Shown: positions 27,254 through 37,100 of the stretch, one piece after another | How the letters are laid out: each line of letters starts with the position of its first letter | Numbering within the stretch: position 1 is the first letter of the stretch | Source: Actinomadura chibensis NBRC 106107 | Lineage (GTDB): Bacteria > Actinomycetota > Actinomycetes > Streptosporangiales > Streptosporangiaceae | Reading direction: 5' to 3' | DNA length: 64,000 nt | Assembly (NCBI RefSeq): GCF_001552135.1 | Contig: NZ_BCQP01000064.1 | Span: forward strand, 1 to 64,000 | Notes under the pieces: model-generated | Databases searched by the model: none | The model's input: only the letters and a program-made list of their open reading frames with translations | Told to the model about the DNA's origin: nothing | Made by a program: the position numbers and the translations under genes

Positions 27254-27601
27254 ATGCGCGATTTCTATGCCACGATGGCGCAAGTGCTGCCGCTGATGCT
27301 GCTGGCTCTGATATGGGAGTCGCGGTATCTGGAGGGCCTGCGCGCCGAGGAGCGGCGGTCCCGCGGTACCGATCCCGTAGGCGGGGTGCGGTTCTGGACC
27401 AAGTCCCGAGTTCGCGGATACAGCATCGCGGTCGCGTCCGTGGTGATCCTCGACACCGGGTTGAGCGTGTTCGTTCTGGCGGGGGTTCTGCACGACAGCG
27501 GCTGGCTTCGCGGGCTCGTGCTCGGCGGTCTCGTGCTCGCACTCGCAAGCCTGTTGTTCCGCATCACAGTGGAGATCTTGAATGCGACCGAAGAGAGCTG
27601 A
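27254..27601 (+). CDS. Small membrane protein (115 aa)
   Basis: Three hydrophobic helices: QVLPLMLLALIW near the N-terminus, AVASVVILDTGLSVFVLAGVL, and GLVLGGLVLALASLLFRI near the C-terminus. The polar loop after the first helix is rich in Arg/Glu. It follows the HNH gene by 182 bp. Not recognised; a small pore-type effector is possible but unsupported by a motif. No strong ribosome site is seen. Confidence 0.6.
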   Translation: MRDFYATMAQVLPLMLLALIWESRYLEGLRAEERRSRGTDPVGGVRFWTKSRVRGYSIAVASVVILDTGLSVFVLAGVLHDSGWLRGLVLGGLVLALASLLFRITVEILNATEES

Positions 27602-27751
27602 TCCGGCCGATTCGGTCAGGCGTAAAACCGGCATTGAATCACCTGCCGAAAGGAGATGTGGCCCAATCCGGTAGTTGCGCTACTCGGCACCTCGCCTTGA
27701 TTTATGGTGCACCTTGACGTACGACGCATAACTGGCAACCGGGGCGGCGGG

Positions 27752-29203
27752 ATGCGTAAGCGAGAGTTCTACTATCCGGCGGGGGCCGCGGGGGCGAAGC
27801 CGGCGCCGCGCTCGGTGCCGCACCTGCTGGTGTTCGTACCGGGCATCGGCGGCAGCGAACTCAGGGCCGCGGACGGAACCCTGATCTGGGGGCTGTCCGG
27901 CGAGATGGTCGACAAACCGGTGCGCGTCGTCGAACGGCTGGCCGGTCCGTCCACCGGGCTGTTCGACCCCGGCCACGACGACGGCGTGCGACCCGGCGGG
28001 CTGATGGCGGTCCCGATCCCGGGCCTCACCCGCAAACTCGGGGCCTACCAGAGCGTCCGGACCATGCTCGCGGCGAACTTCGTGCTTCGCGAGCACAACT
28101 ACACCGAATTCTGCTACGACTGGCGGCGGCCGGTCGAATACAGCGCCGAACTCCTGGCCAAGGAGATCGAAGGGCGGCTCCGAGCGCTGAGGCGGCGGCG
28201 CCCCGGCGCGAAGGTCGTCATCATCGCGCACAGCATGGGCGGCCTGGTCGCGCGCCATTACCTCCAGGCCCTGGACGGCGCGGCGGACTGCGAACGGGTG
28301 ATCACGCACGGCACGCCGTTCCGCGGCTCGGTCAAGGCGCTCGACTACCTGGTCAACGGGCCCAAGCTCGGACCGGTCCGCTTCCGCCCCCTCGCCGCGG
28401 CGATGCGGCGCGTCCCGGCCCTGTACGAGTTGCTGCCCATCTACCGGACGGTCGTCGACCGCAGGAACCCGGTGCCGCTTCCGGCGCAGCGAGTGGTCGA
28501 CGTCGTGGAGGCGCTCGGGCTGGAGCCCGAGCAGGTCGAGCGGGTGCGCCGGTCCCGGGAGTTCCTGCGCGCCCTGAACGAGCCGCACGAGCGCGCCCGG
28601 CGGCTGCAGCCGCTGGTGGGCTACGGCGTCGGGACCGCGCAGCAGGCCGAGCTCTACGACGGACGCCTGGTCGTCTCCGAGCGGGCCGACCTGCTTCCCG
28701 GCGAGTACTCGGTCAGCGGGGGCGACGGCACCGTCCCGGCGCTGTCGGCGCGGCCGGGCGGGGCGAAGAACGTCACCGTCCGGTACGACAACCAGAGCCA
28801 CATGGGCATGGTGACGGGCAAGTCGCCGCTCAAGAAGCTCTGGTTCGCGGTGCACGAGGTCCTCGACGACCTGCTGACCCACGATCCCGCGCTGGGGCCG
28901 CGTACCCCGTCCGGCCTGGACCGGGGAGTGCCCGAGCACCAGGCCGCCGTGTACGCGACGGTGGCGGACTGCTACCGGGCCGACCGGCCGGTGGTGATCA
29001 CCGGCCGGGTGCGGGAGTGGGCGAAGGGCCGCCCGCTGTTCGCCCGGCTCGACACGATCGGCCGCGTCCAGGAGCTCCGCATCGCCGAGGACGGAGCGTT
29101 CACCGCCGACTTCGGCGACCTGGAGGAGGGGCTCTACGATCTGGCCTTCGCGGACGCGCCCGCCGAGCCCGCGCTGCTCAGCGACGTCATCGAGGTCGCA
29201 TGA
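27752..29203 (+). CDS. LCAT-family alpha/beta hydrolase (putative phospholipase effector)
   Basis: 483 residues from ATG 27752 (a GGGGCGG element precedes it); ATG 27704 would add sixteen residues but has no ribosome site. The catalytic triad can be read: Ser in AHSMGGLVARHY, Asp in GGDGTVP, His in NQSHMGM. FVPGIGGSEL and YDWRRP are LCAT/phospholipase landmarks. The C-terminal 100 residues are an added beta-rich domain (VVITGRVREWAKGRPLFARL), perhaps for docking. It overlaps the VMAP-like gene by ATGA, so it is very likely the effector of that system, acting on membrane lipids. Substrate is not known. Confidence 0.85.
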   Translation: MRKREFYYPAGAAGAKPAPRSVPHLLVFVPGIGGSELRAADGTLIWGLSGEMVDKPVRVVERLAGPSTGLFDPGHDDGVRPGGLMAVPIPGLTRKLGAYQSVRTMLAANFVLREHNYTEFCYDWRRPVEYSAELLAKEIEGRLRALRRRRPGAKVVIIAHSMGGLVARHYLQALDGAADCERVITHGTPFRGSVKALDYLVNGPKLGPVRFRPLAAAMRRVPALYELLPIYRTVVDRRNPVPLPAQRVVDVVEALGLEPEQVERVRRSREFLRALNEPHERARRLQPLVGYGVGTAQQAELYDGRLVVSERADLLPGEYSVSGGDGTVPALSARPGGAKNVTVRYDNQSHMGMVTGKSPLKKLWFAVHEVLDDLLTHDPALGPRTPSGLDRGVPEHQAAVYATVADCYRADRPVVITGRVREWAKGRPLFARLDTIGRVQELRIAEDGAFTADFGDLEEGLYDLAFADAPAEPALLSDVIEVA

Positions 29204-31152
29204 GCAGTTGGGAATGGCGGATCGAGAACCCGAAGCAGCTCGCCCGGTTCGTCGTCCCGCACCTGTTCATCTCCCACCGGCTCCTGCCCCCGGACATCAG
29301 GGCCTTGCGCGACGACCACCCGTTCACGCTGGCGGGACGGCTCTACGAGCTGCTGCGGGACGAGGGCATCCGCTATGACCGCGAGCCGCTGAACCTGCGC
29401 GGCCGCCAGACCGTGCGGCAGCCGGTCGGGATCCTGGAGAACCAGGGGGTCGCCAACTGCCTCGACCTCTCCCTGCTCTACGCCGGCCAGTGCGCGGCCG
29501 CGCTCCTGCGCCCGCTGGTCGTCCTGCTCCGGACCGGGGAGGGCGACTTCCACACCCTCGTCCTGGTCTCGCGGCTCCTCGCCGAGGCGAGCGAGTACGA
29601 CGTCTGGGACGCCCTGCCGTTCCAGGACGGGCAGGCCGAGCCCACACCCGCCCAGCTTGCGCGCACGCTCACGGACGAGCGGATGGTGCCGGTCGACCTG
29701 ACGGTGGCCACCGACCTGCTCGGCAGGCTGCCGTTCCGGGACGCCTGCGCCCACGCCGCCGAGACGATACGCCTGGCGTCCTCGGTGACCGCTGTCATCG
29801 ACCCCCTTCACCTGCACGCGATCGAGGACTGGCCGCCGGACGAGGACGCGATCAGCCTGTTCGGCCACTTCCCGGGCAATCCGCGCTTCCATCGGGACGT
29901 CGCCGAGCGGTTCGGCGCCGATCTTCGCGCCGGCCTCGGATACGAGCCGCCCGTCTGGGACCTGCTGCACATCAGCAAGCTCCCGACCCAGCCCGGAACC
30001 CGCGCCCACGACACCCGCCTCGCCCTTGAGGAGGCGCTGCAGGCCCTCGGGCCCTTCGAGGCCGTCGGCGGCCGGAAACCCGGCGTCAGCAGGCTCCAGA
30101 CCATCTACCACCGCGCGACGCGCAACGACACCGGAGCGGAGTCCCCCGAGGTCATGCTGGTCCAGGCCGCGTCGATCAAAGGACGCCAGGACCACCTTCC
30201 GCGCCTGGTGCGGTTCGTCATCGGCGTGGCGGCGTCCCAGCGGGGCCGGCTCGACCCCGAGGCGAAGGCGGCGCTGAACCGCTGGCTGAGGGGACAGGAC
30301 GTCCAGAAGGAGGACGTGCGCGACTACCGGCGCTCCTGCCGGGCCGTCACGTACTGGGCGCTGATCTACCTGGGGGACGAGATCCAGGAGGGGGCCCAGC
30401 CGCGCAAGCTGAAGCTGCGGATCGTCGTCGATCCGCCGTTGTCGGTCACCGACCCGCTTGAGGCGGAATGGGACCCCGCCGACGAGGAGGAGCTGCGCGC
30501 CTCCCTCAGCGGTCTGCTCGACCGCCTGCTCAACAGGCTCCCCGACGACGGTTCGCGGCTCGTCGTCGACCTCGTCGCCCCGTACCACCTCCTCACCCGG
30601 GGGATCGAACGGTGGGACGTCGTCCCGAACGGGCGCAGGCTCCAGCCGCTCAGCCCGCAGTACAAGCCGAGGGTGCGCTGGCTGCACCACCTGGAGGACA
30701 GGCGCGGCCGCGACCGGCAGCGGTTCCGCGACGACGGCGCCGACTGGGACCGCCTGCCGCCCACCCTGGTGCCCGCGGCGGCGACCCGCGACCTGGCCAG
30801 GCTTGAGAAGTGGCTGGGCACCACGGACGCGCGCCGCGGCCCCTTCCTCATCGCGGGCCGGACCAGGAGTTCGTGCGACCCGCTGCTGCGCATGCTGGAC
30901 GAGGGGCACGGCTTCATCCTCTGGTACGACTCGAACCACGAGCGCGCGGCCGCGTCCGTCCAGCACGTGTGGGACGGCCTGGTGGGCGGGGAGCGGTACC
31001 GGCGCGCGAACCTGCCCGACCGGGTGTTCGACCTGCTTCCCGCGCCCTATCCCGTCATGATCTGGAACGATCTGTCGGGGCGGGGCGACTCTAGACTGGT
31101 GGCAGGGCGACTGCAGGCCCCGCACGAGGGCCCGCTGGGAGGGACCTCATGA
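29200..31152 (+). CDS. VMAP-type adaptor with Cys/His transglutaminase-like N-terminus
   Basis: 650 residues from ATG 29200 (ATGA overlap with the lipase). Residues 75-125 resemble a papain/transglutaminase-like core: ANCLDLSLLYA with Cys87 and DFHTLVLV with His118. A helical middle follows (AASIKGRQDHLPRLVRFV). The C-terminal part has the VMAP-C look: VVDLVAPYHLLTRGIERW, KPRVRWLHHLED, and a final GFILWYDSNH segment. In vWA-MoxR-VMAP systems VMAP links the AAA+ ATPase and vWA protein to effectors. The overlap with moxR-like ATPase (ATGA) matches this role. Protease activity of the N-terminus is inferred only. Confidence 0.75.
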   Translation: MSSWEWRIENPKQLARFVVPHLFISHRLLPPDIRALRDDHPFTLAGRLYELLRDEGIRYDREPLNLRGRQTVRQPVGILENQGVANCLDLSLLYAGQCAAALLRPLVVLLRTGEGDFHTLVLVSRLLAEASEYDVWDALPFQDGQAEPTPAQLARTLTDERMVPVDLTVATDLLGRLPFRDACAHAAETIRLASSVTAVIDPLHLHAIEDWPPDEDAISLFGHFPGNPRFHRDVAERFGADLRAGLGYEPPVWDLLHISKLPTQPGTRAHDTRLALEEALQALGPFEAVGGRKPGVSRLQTIYHRATRNDTGAESPEVMLVQAASIKGRQDHLPRLVRFVIGVAASQRGRLDPEAKAALNRWLRGQDVQKEDVRDYRRSCRAVTYWALIYLGDEIQEGAQPRKLKLRIVVDPPLSVTDPLEAEWDPADEEELRASLSGLLDRLLNRLPDDGSRLVVDLVAPYHLLTRGIERWDVVPNGRRLQPLSPQYKPRVRWLHHLEDRRGRDRQRFRDDGADWDRLPPTLVPAAATRDLARLEKWLGTTDARRGPFLIAGRTRSSCDPLLRMLDEGHGFILWYDSNHERAAASVQHVWDGLVGGERYRRANLPDRVFDLLPAPYPVMIWNDLSGRGDSRLVAGRLQAPHEGPLGGTS

Positions 31153-32099
31153 GTTTCGACCTCTTCGAGGGGACCGGACGGCCCAGGCGGCCGGTTCCCA
31201 GCCCCGACAATCCCGACCCCCGGCCGTGGGACCTCCCCGACCTCCCGGAATGGCGCAAGCGGAACAGGTCCGCTCCGAAGTTCGCCATGCCGAAGGGCCT
31301 GACCGCCGCGGTCAACACCGCGCTCAACCTGCGCCGGCCGCTGCTGCTGACCGGCGCCGCCGGCTCCGGGAAGTCCACCGTCGTCGAGCTGATCGCCGCC
31401 GAGCTGGGCGTCGCGCCCGTGCTGCGCTGGCACATCACGTCCAAGACCACCCTCCAGGACGGGCTCTACGAGTACGACGCCCTCGAACGCCTCCGCGCGA
31501 CGCAGAACAACGACCCCGACAGCTCGATCGAGAGGTTCGTCAAGCTCGGGCCGCTCGGCACGGCCTTAGCCGACCGCGAGAAGCCGCGCGCGGTCCTGAT
31601 CGACGAGATCGACAAGAGCGACCTCGACCTGCCGGGCGACATGCTCAACGTCCTGGAGGCCGGGGAGTTCGAGATCACCCCGCTGTGGCGGACCGTGCGC
31701 GCCGACGCCGACCGCGACCACCTCGTGCGCGGCGCGGACGGCCGGGAGGACTACCTCGTCAGCGGCGGCATGGTGCGCACCGAGCACTATCCGGTCATCG
31801 TGTTCACCAGCAACCAGGAGCGGACGTTCCCGGCGCCGTTCCTGCGCCGCTGCGTCCGGTACAAGATGGAACCGCCCGACGAGGAGTTCCTGACCACGAT
31901 CGTGACCGAGCACCTCGGCGGCGTCGACGCGCGGCAACGCGAGATCATCGGCGACTTCGCCCGCCGGCTGCGGGAGGGGCAGGAGGTGGCGATCAGCCAG
32001 CTCATCGAGCTGGTCGAACTGGTGACCAGCCACCGGCTCGGGCCAGACCAGGTCAACGAGGTGAGGGAGATCCTGCTCGAGCCGCTGGCCGGAAAATGA
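31149..32099 (+). CDS. MoxR-like AAA+ ATPase
   Basis: 316 residues. Walker A TGAAGSGKST (68-77), Walker B VLIDEIDKSD, sensor 1 TSNQE and an arginine-finger-like FLRRCVR are all present. The insert between Walker A and B (WHITSKTTLQDGLYEYDA) is typical of MoxR-family ATPases that work with a vWA partner. Here that partner is the next gene, again coupled by ATGA. It probably uses ATP hydrolysis to load or activate the VMAP-effector complex. Confidence 0.9.
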   Translation: MSFDLFEGTGRPRRPVPSPDNPDPRPWDLPDLPEWRKRNRSAPKFAMPKGLTAAVNTALNLRRPLLLTGAAGSGKSTVVELIAAELGVAPVLRWHITSKTTLQDGLYEYDALERLRATQNNDPDSSIERFVKLGPLGTALADREKPRAVLIDEIDKSDLDLPGDMLNVLEAGEFEITPLWRTVRADADRDHLVRGADGREDYLVSGGMVRTEHYPVIVFTSNQERTFPAPFLRRCVRYKMEPPDEEFLTTIVTEHLGGVDARQREIIGDFARRLREGQEVAISQLIELVELVTSHRLGPDQVNEVREILLEPLAGK

Positions 32100-35000
32100 T
32101 CGGCGAGTTGGCGCGGGCGCTCGCCCGGCTCCGTCAGGGCGACGGGGAGCCGCTCACCGCCGACCAGATCACCGACATCCTCCGGCTGGCCCCCGCCTGG
32201 CTCGCGTCCGAGCCGGGCGGCGCGGAGCGGCCGGCCCCCCGTCCCGACCCGCCCGGTCATCGCAGGGACCCGCCGACCGCGGGCCCGGACGGCGACGGCG
32301 CCCTCTCGATCCCCCTCTACCGCTTCCCCGGCACGGCGGCCGACGCCACCCGTTCCGAGGACGGCGCCCCGGTCGGCGCCCCACTGCTCGACACGGTGCC
32401 GGACCTGCCGTCCGCGTCTCCCCCCGCACCGGCGCGGCCGGGGCGGACGCCCGCGGACGCCGGTCCGAAGACCCCGGCGAGCGGCATCGGGATCCGGCCG
32501 CCGCCGGCGCTCCCCCGCTCCCTCGAACTGACCCGCGCGCTGCGCCGCTTCAAACAGGTCACCCATCCGGGCCGCCCCCAGGTGGACATCGACGCCAGCG
32601 TCCAGGCCACCGCCCATGCCGCCGGACGGTTCGTCGTTGTCATGACCCGGCCGCCCGAACGGGCCCTCGACCTCGCCCTGGTCGTGGACTCCGGGCCGTC
32701 CATGCGGGTCTGGGACCGGACGTTCGACGAACTGGAACTCGTCCTCGCCCAGGTGGGAGCCTTCCGCACGGTCTCCCGGTGGTCCCTGGACTGCCGGGAG
32801 GACCGCGTCCGGCTGGAGGACGCGGGAGGGCGCAAGCACCCGGTCAGCCGCCTGGTCGACCCGTCCGGCTCCCGGCTGGTGATCATCGCCACCGACGGGG
32901 TCGGCGACGGGTGGTACGGCGCGCGGATCTGGCGGGCCCTGGACAGGCTCGCGAGCTCGATGCCCACGGCGATCCTCCAGATCCTCGCGCGCGACTACTG
33001 GGCGCACACCGCGATCGGGCGGCCGTACGTGATCGCCCGCGCGCCCCACCGCGGCGCGCCGAACAGCCAGTACGAGACGCGCCGCGCGGTCTGGGCGGGA
33101 CGGGCCCGCGGGCACCCGCTCCCGATCGTCTCCCTGTCGCCGGAGGGGCTGGAGCACTGGGCGCAGGCGACGGTCAGCGGCACCGCGTGGACGGAGGGGA
33201 TCACCACCGTCCCGCCGCTGCCGGACCGTCCGCCCACCGCGGAGAACCGCGAGCTGGGGCACGGCGAGCTGGTGCGCACCTTCCTCTCCCGCGCGTCCCC
33301 GGGGGGCATCAGGCTCGCCAAGGCGCTGGCGGCCGCGCCCGTGCTCGACGACGTCATCATGGACGTGATCCAGGCGGAGGTGGTGCCGGGCACCGGCATC
33401 GGCGAGCGCGCCGAGCTGGCCGTCAGCGGGCTCCTGGAGAGGACGTCCGCGGGCCTAAGGTTCACGCCCGAGGCGGCCGAGGCGCTCCAGGACGGCGCCA
33501 CCGTCTTCGAGCAGTGGGACATCTTCGAAGCCATCACCCGGTACCTGGAGGAACACGGCGAGCTGGGCCGCGGGCTGTCCGTGCTGGCCCCGCATCCGCA
33601 GGGCCGGCACCAACTGGACGAACGGCACGCGCCGCTCGCGGCCATGCGGGAACGCCTCGCGGGCCGGCTCGGCTTCCCGGCGGACGGCGCGCTCCCCCGC
33701 GAGGACGCGTCCCGCGTGGCGGCGTCGCCACCGGTGTCGAAGCCGGTGCCGGAGCCGGTGTCCTTGGCCAAGCCGGTGTCGCTGGCGAAGCCGGTGTCGC
33801 TGTCCAAGCCCGCGGCGTCCGAGACGCCGGGTCACCAGCGTCCCCCCGCCGCCAAGCGGCGCACCGCCGCCGACCTGCTCCCGGCCGCCGGCCGCCCCCC
33901 GCTGCCCGCGCGGCCCGCCCGCGACGTCCTCGCCGAGGCCATCGCCGCGCTCGACGGCCCGCCGCTCAACGTGGTGGACGTCGGCCGGATCGGCATCGCC
34001 GTCACCGACGTGAAGCGCGACGACCGGGGCGCCCCCTTCTCCCGTCCCTTCCGGCCGGTGCCCTGGTCGGACCTCGGCGGCGCCACGCCGTCCCGCGACC
34101 TCGTGGTGGGGGCCGCGCGGCTCCGGCCGGAGGCGTCGAACCTGCTGGTCTGCTCCGACCCCGAGCACGCGACCGCGAGCCGGGCGATGGGCATGCTCCG
34201 CGAGGCGGTCCCCGACGCGCCCGCCGTGGCGGAGCCGGGCATCCAGGTCGACGAGCTGCTGCGCGCCGCCATCATCGAGGACCCCCTCCAGCAACGCTAC
34301 GACCTCGTGGTGCTCCGGCGGGACGCCCGGACGGGGGCGCTGCGGCTCGGGACGGTCCCGCTGTTCAGGCCGGGCGCGCGGCGCGGCGACACCGCCACGG
34401 CGACCGTGAACCTCCAGCCGAGCGGAGGGGAGGACACCGTCCTCACCATCGTCACGACGCGCGACGGCGGGACGACGCTCGTCGAGCAGGTCAGGGCGCC
34501 GCTCCCACCGGGACGTCACACGCTGGTGGCCCTGCTCGACGGTCCGGGCCGGGTCTCGTTCCGCGGCCTGAACACCGTTCCGGACCTACGGTCCTGGTCG
34601 GAGCTGGTCGCCCGGCTGCCGCACGGCCCGATCCCGGCGTCCCGCCGCGCCCACGTGATCTGCGCGGTGGAGGTGGCCGGGCCGGCCGACCGCGTCGCCG
34701 AACGGCTCGGCAGGGTCCGGCAGATCCTCACGGCGCTCGACCGGGACGCGCCCCCGGGGATCTTCCGGTTCTCGCTGATCGGGTACGGGGAGCATTCCTT
34801 CGACAGGGTCTCCGCGCGACGGCAGGCCAGGCCCCTGCGGTTCTCCGTCTGGCAGGCGGACTCGGCGCACACGGTGCTCGCCGGGCTGACGGAGTTCGAG
34901 CACGAGCCCGCCGGGCGCGGCGCCGGTTACCCGGCCGCGGCGATGGTCGAGGACATGCTGGACGCCGTGGTCGGGAAGCTCCGCGGTTCGCCCCCCGAGA

Positions 35001-35311
35001 CCCGGACGGTGCTCCTCACGATCGGCGGGCGGCGGCCGCACCCGCCCACCCGGCACCGCTCGCAGATCCTGCCGTGCCCGTGGCGGTTCGACTACGAGCA
35101 CCTGCTGCGCGAGCTGCGCACCGATCCCGGGATGAGGCTGGCCGCGATCTGCGACCTGCCCGCCGACCGCGCCGACCGCGCCTGGCGGTCGCTGAGCGAC
35201 GGGCCCCCGGCTCACCTTGAGGCGGTGGACGTCCGGGAGTTCCTACGGGAGCTGGAGCTGTCCTTCGCCATGCCCGCGCACCCGTCGTTCCCGATGGCCG
35301 AGGACGTGTGA
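32096..35311 (+). CDS. SAV_2336-like vWA protein, long form
   Basis: 1071 residues. The N-terminus (about 1-40) is a short helical domain (ADQITDILRLAPAWLA). The vWA-like domain around residues 190-330 has a MIDAS-like LVVDSGPSM (Asp198-Ser202). A helical region follows to about 540, then a linker with an 18-nt repeated DNA unit encoding PVSLAK. The C-terminal half (about 600-1060) is a separate beta/alpha module (YDLVVLRRDARTG, HVICAVEVAGPADRV, LPCPWRFDYE) that recurs as the stand-alone protein at 40182-41609. It ends the operon and converges with the GAP1 gene 10 bp away. Confidence 0.85.
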   Translation: MIGELARALARLRQGDGEPLTADQITDILRLAPAWLASEPGGAERPAPRPDPPGHRRDPPTAGPDGDGALSIPLYRFPGTAADATRSEDGAPVGAPLLDTVPDLPSASPPAPARPGRTPADAGPKTPASGIGIRPPPALPRSLELTRALRRFKQVTHPGRPQVDIDASVQATAHAAGRFVVVMTRPPERALDLALVVDSGPSMRVWDRTFDELELVLAQVGAFRTVSRWSLDCREDRVRLEDAGGRKHPVSRLVDPSGSRLVIIATDGVGDGWYGARIWRALDRLASSMPTAILQILARDYWAHTAIGRPYVIARAPHRGAPNSQYETRRAVWAGRARGHPLPIVSLSPEGLEHWAQATVSGTAWTEGITTVPPLPDRPPTAENRELGHGELVRTFLSRASPGGIRLAKALAAAPVLDDVIMDVIQAEVVPGTGIGERAELAVSGLLERTSAGLRFTPEAAEALQDGATVFEQWDIFEAITRYLEEHGELGRGLSVLAPHPQGRHQLDERHAPLAAMRERLAGRLGFPADGALPREDASRVAASPPVSKPVPEPVSLAKPVSLAKPVSLSKPAASETPGHQRPPAAKRRTAADLLPAAGRPPLPARPARDVLAEAIAALDGPPLNVVDVGRIGIAVTDVKRDDRGAPFSRPFRPVPWSDLGGATPSRDLVVGAARLRPEASNLLVCSDPEHATASRAMGMLREAVPDAPAVAEPGIQVDELLRAAIIEDPLQQRYDLVVLRRDARTGALRLGTVPLFRPGARRGDTATATVNLQPSGGEDTVLTIVTTRDGGTTLVEQVRAPLPPGRHTLVALLDGPGRVSFRGLNTVPDLRSWSELVARLPHGPIPASRRAHVICAVEVAGPADRVAERLGRVRQILTALDRDAPPGIFRFSLIGYGEHSFDRVSARRQARPLRFSVWQADSAHTVLAGLTEFEHEPAGRGAGYPAAAMVEDMLDAVVGKLRGSPPETRTVLLTIGGRRPHPPTRHRSQILPCPWRFDYEHLLRELRTDPGMRLAAICDLPADRADRAWRSLSDGPPAHLEAVDVREFLRELELSFAMPAHPSFPMAEDV
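33753..33806 (+). repeat. Three 18-nt tandem units encoding PVSLAK/PVSLSK
   Basis: Units begin GCCGGTGTC and lie in the linker between the vWA part and the C-terminal half of the vWA protein. Copy-number change would only alter linker length. Confidence 0.8.
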
Positions 35312-35321
35312 CGGACTCACC

Positions 35322-37076
35322 TCACTTGAACAGCAGCCACAGCAGGAGGCCCACGGCCGCGAAGAACGCGATCACCACCAGGCAGGAGAGGACGCCGGAC
35401 GGCGCGGGGACCTCGTCCTGGTCCGCCGGTGGTTCCGGCTCGGACCGGGGCTCCTCCTCGGGCCGCGCCGCGCACAGCTCGACGGCGGTGCGCAGCGCGG
35501 GGTACTCGACCGCGCAGGGCACGTCGAGGACGCGATCCCGGGTCGCCTCGTCGATCTCGCCGCCGTAGGCGGCGGTCAGCAGCCGCGTCAGCCGGCTCAC
35601 CTGGTCGGCGTGCCGCCGTGGGAACAGCCGCGCGAGCACGGGCGCCAGGTAGTCGCGGTCGTGCAGCGCCCCGGCGACCTCGGGGTCTCCCCCTGAGGCG
35701 CCGCGCCGGGCGAGCTCCGCGCTGACCAGCTCGACCAGCTCGCGGTCCAGCGGGGTGAGGCAGGCCCAGCCGACGAGGTCCGCCGGTGACGCCTTGTCGA
35801 GGACCCGGGCGGTGCCGCCGGGCCCCACCTGGCGGCCGACCTCCAGCACGACCCGCGGATCGTCGTGCGGCATCCGGAGCAGGGCCTCGGTCAGCGCGGT
35901 CGACGGGCTGGACTGCGTGGCGAGGACGTCCCGCGCGTCCGCGAGGGTGAGCGCGGGCCCGTACGCCGGCCACAGCACGGCCTGGTAGAGCCGGACGGCG
36001 ATCCCGTCGGGAAGCGCCGGGCGGGGGCTGAGCATGCGCCGCTCGGCGATCGTCCGCTGGTGGCGCGTCCGGCGGCTCAGGTCGAGTCCCGTGGCGGTGA
36101 CCGCCTCCAGCCGTCCCACCAGCGGCTCCAGCAGTTCGCTCCGGCCGCGGTCCAGCGCGTCCGCGATGCTCGTCAGCAGCGCGTCCACCTCCGCCGAGGC
36201 CCGCTGGTCGGCGGCCGTCTCCCCGCCGAGCGCGGACTGGGCGGCGGCGAGCGTGCGGTCCGGGTCGTCGAACGACAGCGGCTCGACGGCGGCGGCCAGC
36301 CGCGCGACCGCCGTTTCGGGATCGTCGGACCGGCGCAGCAGGTCGAGGTAGGCGGCGGCGTTCCCGGGCAGTTCCGCCTCGGCGAGTTCCCGGTCCCAGT
36401 GCAGGTTGTGCGCGTCGTCGCGCGGACCGTCGCTGAACGACAGCCGGATGCCGTGGTCGGCGGTGCTGCCCGCCCAGGTCGCCGCGCTGAACTTGGTCCG
36501 CATCCCGAAGGGCAGCAGCGCGGCGACCGTGTCGAGGAAGCGGAGCCGTTCGACGAGATCGACCGCTTCGGCGCCGATCAGGCAGACGCGCGTGCCGGTC
36601 GTCAGCAGCGCGGCCGTGAACCTCGCCCGCTCGGTCACGCGTTCCGCGAGGTCGGCCGGGCGCAGCACCGGCAGGCGGACGTCGCGGGGCCCGCCCTCGG
36701 ACGGCCTCAGCCCGCGCAGCGCGCGATAGAGGTCTTCGTAGCCGACCGGGCCGAGGGCGACCTGGTCGTAGGGCACGCAGAAGATGTGGGTGTCGATGGA
36801 CAGGCGGCCCAGCCAGTCCGGCACGTTCGAGCGTTCCTGGAAGGCCATCACGATCCGGGTCCGGTCGCCCGAGCCCGCCCGTCCGATGATCACCTGGGGG
36901 AGCTCCCGGGGGGTGCCCGCCTGGCACCGCTCCAGGAGCTTCAGGAGCCCGGCGCCCGTGAGGGCGCCGCCGCTCGACGTCAGGATCCGCTCGTCGCTGT
37001 CGCCGCGGGGCTCGCGGCTCTGCCTGGCCCATTCGACGGGGACGACCACGTCGCGGGGGGCGGAGGTCTCAGCCAC
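35322..37076 (-). CDS. GAP1-like GTPase-associated protein with C-terminal membrane anchor (copy 2)
   Basis: 584 residues from GTG 37076, chosen because AGGAGG is 8 nt upstream; GTG 37082 is too close to it. The N-terminal module contains LLPFGMRTKFSAATWAG and ADHGIRLSFS, shared with the neighbouring paralogue. The middle is helical. The last 30 residues are one membrane helix (VVIAFFAAVGLLLWLLF). GAP1 proteins are encoded next to TRAFAC GTPases and are presumed to be regulated by or to regulate them. Final gene of the minus-strand operon, 24 bp after copy 1. Confidence 0.75.
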   Translation of the reverse strand: MAETSAPRDVVVPVEWARQSREPRGDSDERILTSSGGALTGAGLLKLLERCQAGTPRELPQVIIGRAGSGDRTRIVMAFQERSNVPDWLGRLSIDTHIFCVPYDQVALGPVGYEDLYRALRGLRPSEGGPRDVRLPVLRPADLAERVTERARFTAALLTTGTRVCLIGAEAVDLVERLRFLDTVAALLPFGMRTKFSAATWAGSTADHGIRLSFSDGPRDDAHNLHWDRELAEAELPGNAAAYLDLLRRSDDPETAVARLAAAVEPLSFDDPDRTLAAAQSALGGETAADQRASAEVDALLTSIADALDRGRSELLEPLVGRLEAVTATGLDLSRRTRHQRTIAERRMLSPRPALPDGIAVRLYQAVLWPAYGPALTLADARDVLATQSSPSTALTEALLRMPHDDPRVVLEVGRQVGPGGTARVLDKASPADLVGWACLTPLDRELVELVSAELARRGASGGDPEVAGALHDRDYLAPVLARLFPRRHADQVSRLTRLLTAAYGGEIDEATRDRVLDVPCAVEYPALRTAVELCAARPEEEPRSEPEPPADQDEVPAPSGVLSCLVVIAFFAAVGLLLWLLFK

Positions 37077-37100
37077 GGCCACACCCTCCTCTGCTCGCCG

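Noticed and set aside
35312..35321. Terminator between the convergent vWA and GAP1 genes
   Set aside because: The 10-bp gap is too short for a hairpin and none is visible across the gene ends.
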